Source of the DNA: Vibrio bathopelagicus
Lineage (GTDB): Bacteria; Pseudomonadota; Gammaproteobacteria; Enterobacterales; Vibrionaceae
DNA length: 64,000 bases
Assembly (NCBI RefSeq): GCF_014879975.1
Contig: NZ_CP062500.1
Location: 248,001 to 312,000 of the forward strand
Direction: 5' to 3'
Of the stretch, positions 61,657 to 64,000 are shown piece by piece. Each line of letters begins with the position of its first letter. Position 1 is the stretch's first letter. The position numbers and the translations under genes are program-made. Below the pieces are notes generated by a model. It was given only the letters and a program-made list of their open reading frames with translations, searched no databases and had not been told where the DNA came from.

Positions 61657-61851
61657 ATGAGTAGTGTAACGACTCCGATTCACAGCGTTAGCGTAGACCT
61701 TTCTCATTCGAGTGAAGCCAAAGAGCTTTTAATGATAGTTAAAGGCCGTTTGTCTTGGTTAAGCCCGTCCTCACCTGAGTTTGAATTTTTATCTCCGATT
61801 TATAAGCAGTTGGTCGAAGCCGCAACTTTATTGGAAAGCTTGGAGGAATAG
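61657..61851 (+). CDS. Small phage protein of unknown function
   Basis: 64 residues from ATG 61657 (AAGGGGA upstream). Ser/Leu-rich, with a helical C-terminal half (EFLSPIYKQLVEAATLLESLEE). No membrane segment. I recognise no family. It is 11 bp after the PrtN-like gene and 2 bp before the next, so part of the early operon. Confidence 0.65.
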   Translation: MSSVTTPIHSVSVDLSHSSEAKELLMIVKGRLSWLSPSSPEFEFLSPIYKQLVEAATLLESLEE

Positions 61852-61853
61852 AT

Positions 61854-62030
61854 ATGCCAACAGAAGAGGGGCTTGAAATTCTTGCAAACCTAAAAGCCAA
61901 GCACTTTCCAAATGGCTATAGCTCAAAGCAACGAGGCGGTAAAGATTACCGCTTCAGCTTCAAAGGACAGGCGGAATATAAGCGCGCGCTAAAGCTTCAA
62001 GTCATTAGGCTTCGAGAGGTGGTTTCATGA
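61854..62030 (+). CDS. Small phage protein of unknown function (58 aa)
   Basis: 58 residues starting MPTEEGLEILANLKAKHF, basic (many Lys/Arg), with a predicted beta hairpin GGKDYRFSFKGQAEYKRAL. A GGAGG ribosome binding site lies 6 nt upstream. Its stop overlaps the start of the next gene (ATGA). Below usual length cutoffs, but the start signal, spacing and overlap support it as real. Confidence 0.6.
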   Translation: MPTEEGLEILANLKAKHFPNGYSSKQRGGKDYRFSFKGQAEYKRALKLQVIRLREVVS

Positions 62031-62218
62031 GCCGTAATAGTAAATATGAAGCAGCAAGGAAAGAGGAAGGACTTAAGAAGGTTACGTTATGGGTGCCGCA
62101 AGACAGAGAAAGCGAGTTTCACATGTTGGCAAAAGCATGTTGTGAATTTCGTCATTTAACTTTCAACACTCTGCGCGATACCCAATCAGGTAAGTACATT
62201 TCTTTAGAGCGTTTATAA
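62027..62218 (+). CDS. Small phage protein, possible ribbon-helix-helix
   Basis: 63 residues. The N-terminus is basic; KKVTLWVPQDRESEFHMLAKAC looks like a short beta strand followed by a helix, as in ribbon-helix-helix DNA-binding proteins, but this is weak. Start overlaps the preceding stop by 4 bp. It lies just before the replication gene. Confidence 0.55.
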   Translation: MSRNSKYEAARKEEGLKKVTLWVPQDRESEFHMLAKACCEFRHLTFNTLRDTQSGKYISLERL

Positions 62219-62221
62219 CCC

Positions 62222-62233
62222 GTCACTGGTGAC
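62222..62233 (+). promoter_or_regulatory. Inverted repeat covering the rep ribosome binding site
   Basis: GTCAC (62222-62226), TG, GTGAC (62229-62233). The GGTGA next to it is the likely ribosome binding site of the replication gene at 62237. It may limit translation or be bound by the endonuclease. Confidence 0.3.
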
Positions 62234-62236
62234 ACA

Positions 62237-64000
62237 ATGAGTACCTACAAGCGATTTTATCAACCTAACGTAAATCAATCTTTTGGTCAGTTCGTTTCAA
62301 ATGTTACTGCGCATCTGCCGATGATGTTGCGCCAAGACATCGACCTCAAGATTGGCATTCGTAAAAAACGAGATAACCCTACTGATCGCAACTTATCCGC
62401 GTTCGTTAAAGATCGCGTGTCTTACGTTGATAAAGTCGCTCATCACTTTTCAAGCAAGTTTCCTTTTGGTTTTTCCTGTTATGAGCCTAAGCCTTTAGAG
62501 CTTACTCATGACATTCTTATGAGTGACGACTTAATCAAAGACTTTGCCGTCAAGCTGACCGTAGCCTTTGCCGATATCATTAACGATATTGCCATTGTCG
62601 AAACTGAAAAGCGCATTGATGGCATTTCTGATAGCTCTCTGGACTACTACGAGGCGTTGCATTACGGCTTTGAACAAATCCGTGACGTGATGTTAAAAGC
62701 GTTCATTGAGCCGCCTAGCGCTGATACCTGTGATATAGGTAAGAAGCTCACCATTCAAGACGCTGAAACCATTTTAGAGTGCGCTATTCGTCGTTGTATC
62801 GATCCGAAATATTTAACGCGCAAACTTAAACGTCTACGTAAGCAATACATTGAGCACGCTCAAGTGACTCTAGGTAATGTCGGTAAGAAACAAGGTCAAA
62901 CGCATTACGTCTCGCGTCTAACCCTCTCTAACTTCAAGCAGAAGATGCGTGAGTCAGAAGATTTCATGCAAAACATGGTTGTGATTAGTCATGAGACCAT
63001 GCAGGAGTTCAACCTTGCCGAAGTCGCCTCACGTACAACCGCTAACCTTGAGAACCGACGTGTTGAACTCGTTGTTCGTAGTCGTGGCGATGAAGAGCGA
63101 GCCATTGATATGGGCTTCGAAGGTATATTCATTACATGGACACTACCGTCTCAATATCACCGTAATTCTCCCAAGTGGAATGGTTGCACCGTCAAAGAGG
63201 CGCATCAAAACCTAATGGATCAGTGGAAGCTTGCCCGTGCTCACTTTGCAAAAATTGATTTACCTTGGTTTGGTCTGCGGGTAGCCGAACCCCACAAAGA
63301 CGGAACCCCTCACCTCCATGCGTTTGTCTATTGTGCCCCTGAGCATAAAGCGGACTTCATGCGTATTTGCGCGACGATTGCACGAAATGAAGATGCTGAC
63401 GAACTTCATACCAAGAAGCAGCGTAAAGCTCGTTTTTACGCCAAACCTTGCGATCCCGCCAAAGGGAGCGCAACGGGGTACATCATCAAATACATATCAA
63501 AGAACATTAACGGGGCGCACATGCCAGAAGGTGATGCCGGTGATATTGCTGTGTCGGTTAGAGCGTGGGCAAGTGCATGGGGTATCAAACAGTTTTCACA
63601 ATCGGGTGCTCCTGCGGTGGGGCTGTGGCGACAGCTGAGACGCGCCAGTAAATTGGACGTGGCCATTGATGAGGATTTAGCGAATCTACATGACCATGCA
63701 GATAAATCACGTTGGAAAGAATTTACTCAACACATTGGGGATTTGCGTCTTGCTCATGAAGAGCAATTTAATCAGTACGGTGAAACAACCAAACGGGTGA
63801 TTGGCCTTAAGTGGTTGGGTCATGTGATCGAGACGTGCAGCGAGCGTTTTTCTATTGTGGCGAAGTGCGATGTGGATGCGTGGAAAGATGAGCGAAGCGA
63901 ATTAACCCAAAGAAGCGGAGCTTCGTCTTGGAGCACTGAAAATAACTGTAACTCTCCCTTAGTTGAACATCTTCAACGCGTGACCGGATGGAGCGTGGAG
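62237..64000 (+). CDS. P2 gpA-like HUH rolling-circle replication endonuclease (C-terminus off the window)
   Basis: 588 codons from ATG 62237, open at the window end. Such proteins nick the phage origin and start rolling-circle replication. Two motifs support the family: the HUH metal motif HLHAFVY (H359, H361) within PHKDGTPHLHAF, and two tyrosines spaced as Y-x3-Y (YIIKY, Y415 and Y419) in GYIIKYISKNI, the double-Tyr pattern of P2-type gpA. An N-terminal part of about 250 residues is helical and basic. It is coded on the plus strand with the early genes. The exact origin, usually within the gene, could not be identified. Confidence 0.88.
   Translation, partial: MSTYKRFYQPNVNQSFGQFVSNVTAHLPMMLRQDIDLKIGIRKKRDNPTDRNLSAFVKDRVSYVDKVAHHFSSKFPFGFSCYEPKPLELTHDILMSDDLIKDFAVKLTVAFADIINDIAIVETEKRIDGISDSSLDYYEALHYGFEQIRDVMLKAFIEPPSADTCDIGKKLTIQDAETILECAIRRCIDPKYLTRKLKRLRKQYIEHAQVTLGNVGKKQGQTHYVSRLTLSNFKQKMRESEDFMQNMVVISHETMQEFNLAEVASRTTANLENRRVELVVRSRGDEERAIDMGFEGIFITWTLPSQYHRNSPKWNGCTVKEAHQNLMDQWKLARAHFAKIDLPWFGLRVAEPHKDGTPHLHAFVYCAPEHKADFMRICATIARNEDADELHTKKQRKARFYAKPCDPAKGSATGYIIKYISKNINGAHMPEGDAGDIAVSVRAWASAWGIKQFSQSGAPAVGLWRQLRRASKLDVAIDEDLANLHDHADKSRWKEFTQHIGDLRLAHEEQFNQYGETTKRVIGLKWLGHVIETCSERFSIVAKCDVDAWKDERSELTQRSGASSWSTENNCNSPLVEHLQRVTGWSVE

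Larger units (their letters stand above)
59107..64000. mobile_element. Left part of a dusA-integrated prophage-like element
   Basis: Contains a KAP NTPase and CI/LexA-like repressor on the minus strand, then a PrtN-like regulator, three small genes and a P2 gpA-like replication endonuclease on the plus strand. This is the layout of an immunity-early region of a P2-like temperate phage or satellite. No integrase or structural gene is in view; the integrase probably lies at the right end next to rebuilt dusA. Confidence 0.8.

Overview
This 64-kb window reads as chromosome 1 of a Vibrio, probably close to the Splendidus clade (the clade is inference). Nearly every gene is a chromosomal housekeeping gene. 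The strongest genus markers are the polar-flagellar gene motX directly after purA behind a sigma28-type promoter, a VC2662-like gene after groEL, and a very large tRNA array. Gene order broadly follows the E. coli 91-95 min region: groESL, efp/epmB, frd, epmA, psd, rsgA, orn, tRNA-Gly, queG, tsaE-amiB-mutL-miaA-hfq-hflXKC, purA, rnr-rlmB, rpsF-rpsR-rplI, dnaB-alr, pgi, zur, dusA.

Layout. 1-6.4 kb: a truncated wecA, gpmM, an alkyltransferase, a MATE transporter and a Wzz-type chain-length regulator, with gaps full of dispersed hairpin repeats. 6.6-11.4 kb: groES-groEL behind a sigma32 promoter, a VC2662-like secreted repeat protein and a Cache-GGDEF diguanylate cyclase. 11.4-19.3 kb: an MgtC-like protein, a lone prepilin, epmB, efp, frdABCD and epmA, so EF-P and its two lysylation enzymes lie within 7 kb. 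19.3-27 kb: an EamA transporter, a chemoreceptor, a DASS carboxylate transporter, psd, rsgA and orn. 27.2-29.2 kb: 15 tRNA genes alternating Gly(GCC) and initiator fMet(CAT), in nearly identical 269-bp units. 29.2-29.8 kb: an AT-rich gap with two perfect, opposed DnaA boxes plus weaker ones, at the same place as E. coli datA.

29.8-58.8 kb: the tsaE-to-rlmB and ribosomal protein blocks, DnaB, alanine racemase, an Omp85-type barrel, pgi, cheX and zur. Compared with E. coli, nnr, nsrR and priB are missing from their usual positions, yjeT is inverted, and motX plus an exported amidohydrolase are inserted.

58.8-64 kb: the left end of a prophage-like element integrated into the 5' end of dusA. Only about 16 dusA codons remain before the reading frame runs into element DNA. 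The element carries a KAP-family P-loop NTPase co-directional with, and 6 bp from, a LexA/CI-type repressor; two inverted-repeat operators; a divergent PrtN-like activator; three small genes; and a P2 gpA-like HUH rolling-circle replication endonuclease that runs off the window. The repressor-linked NTPase is the best candidate here for an undescribed lysogen-expressed exclusion or defence function. The attribution is inference from layout.
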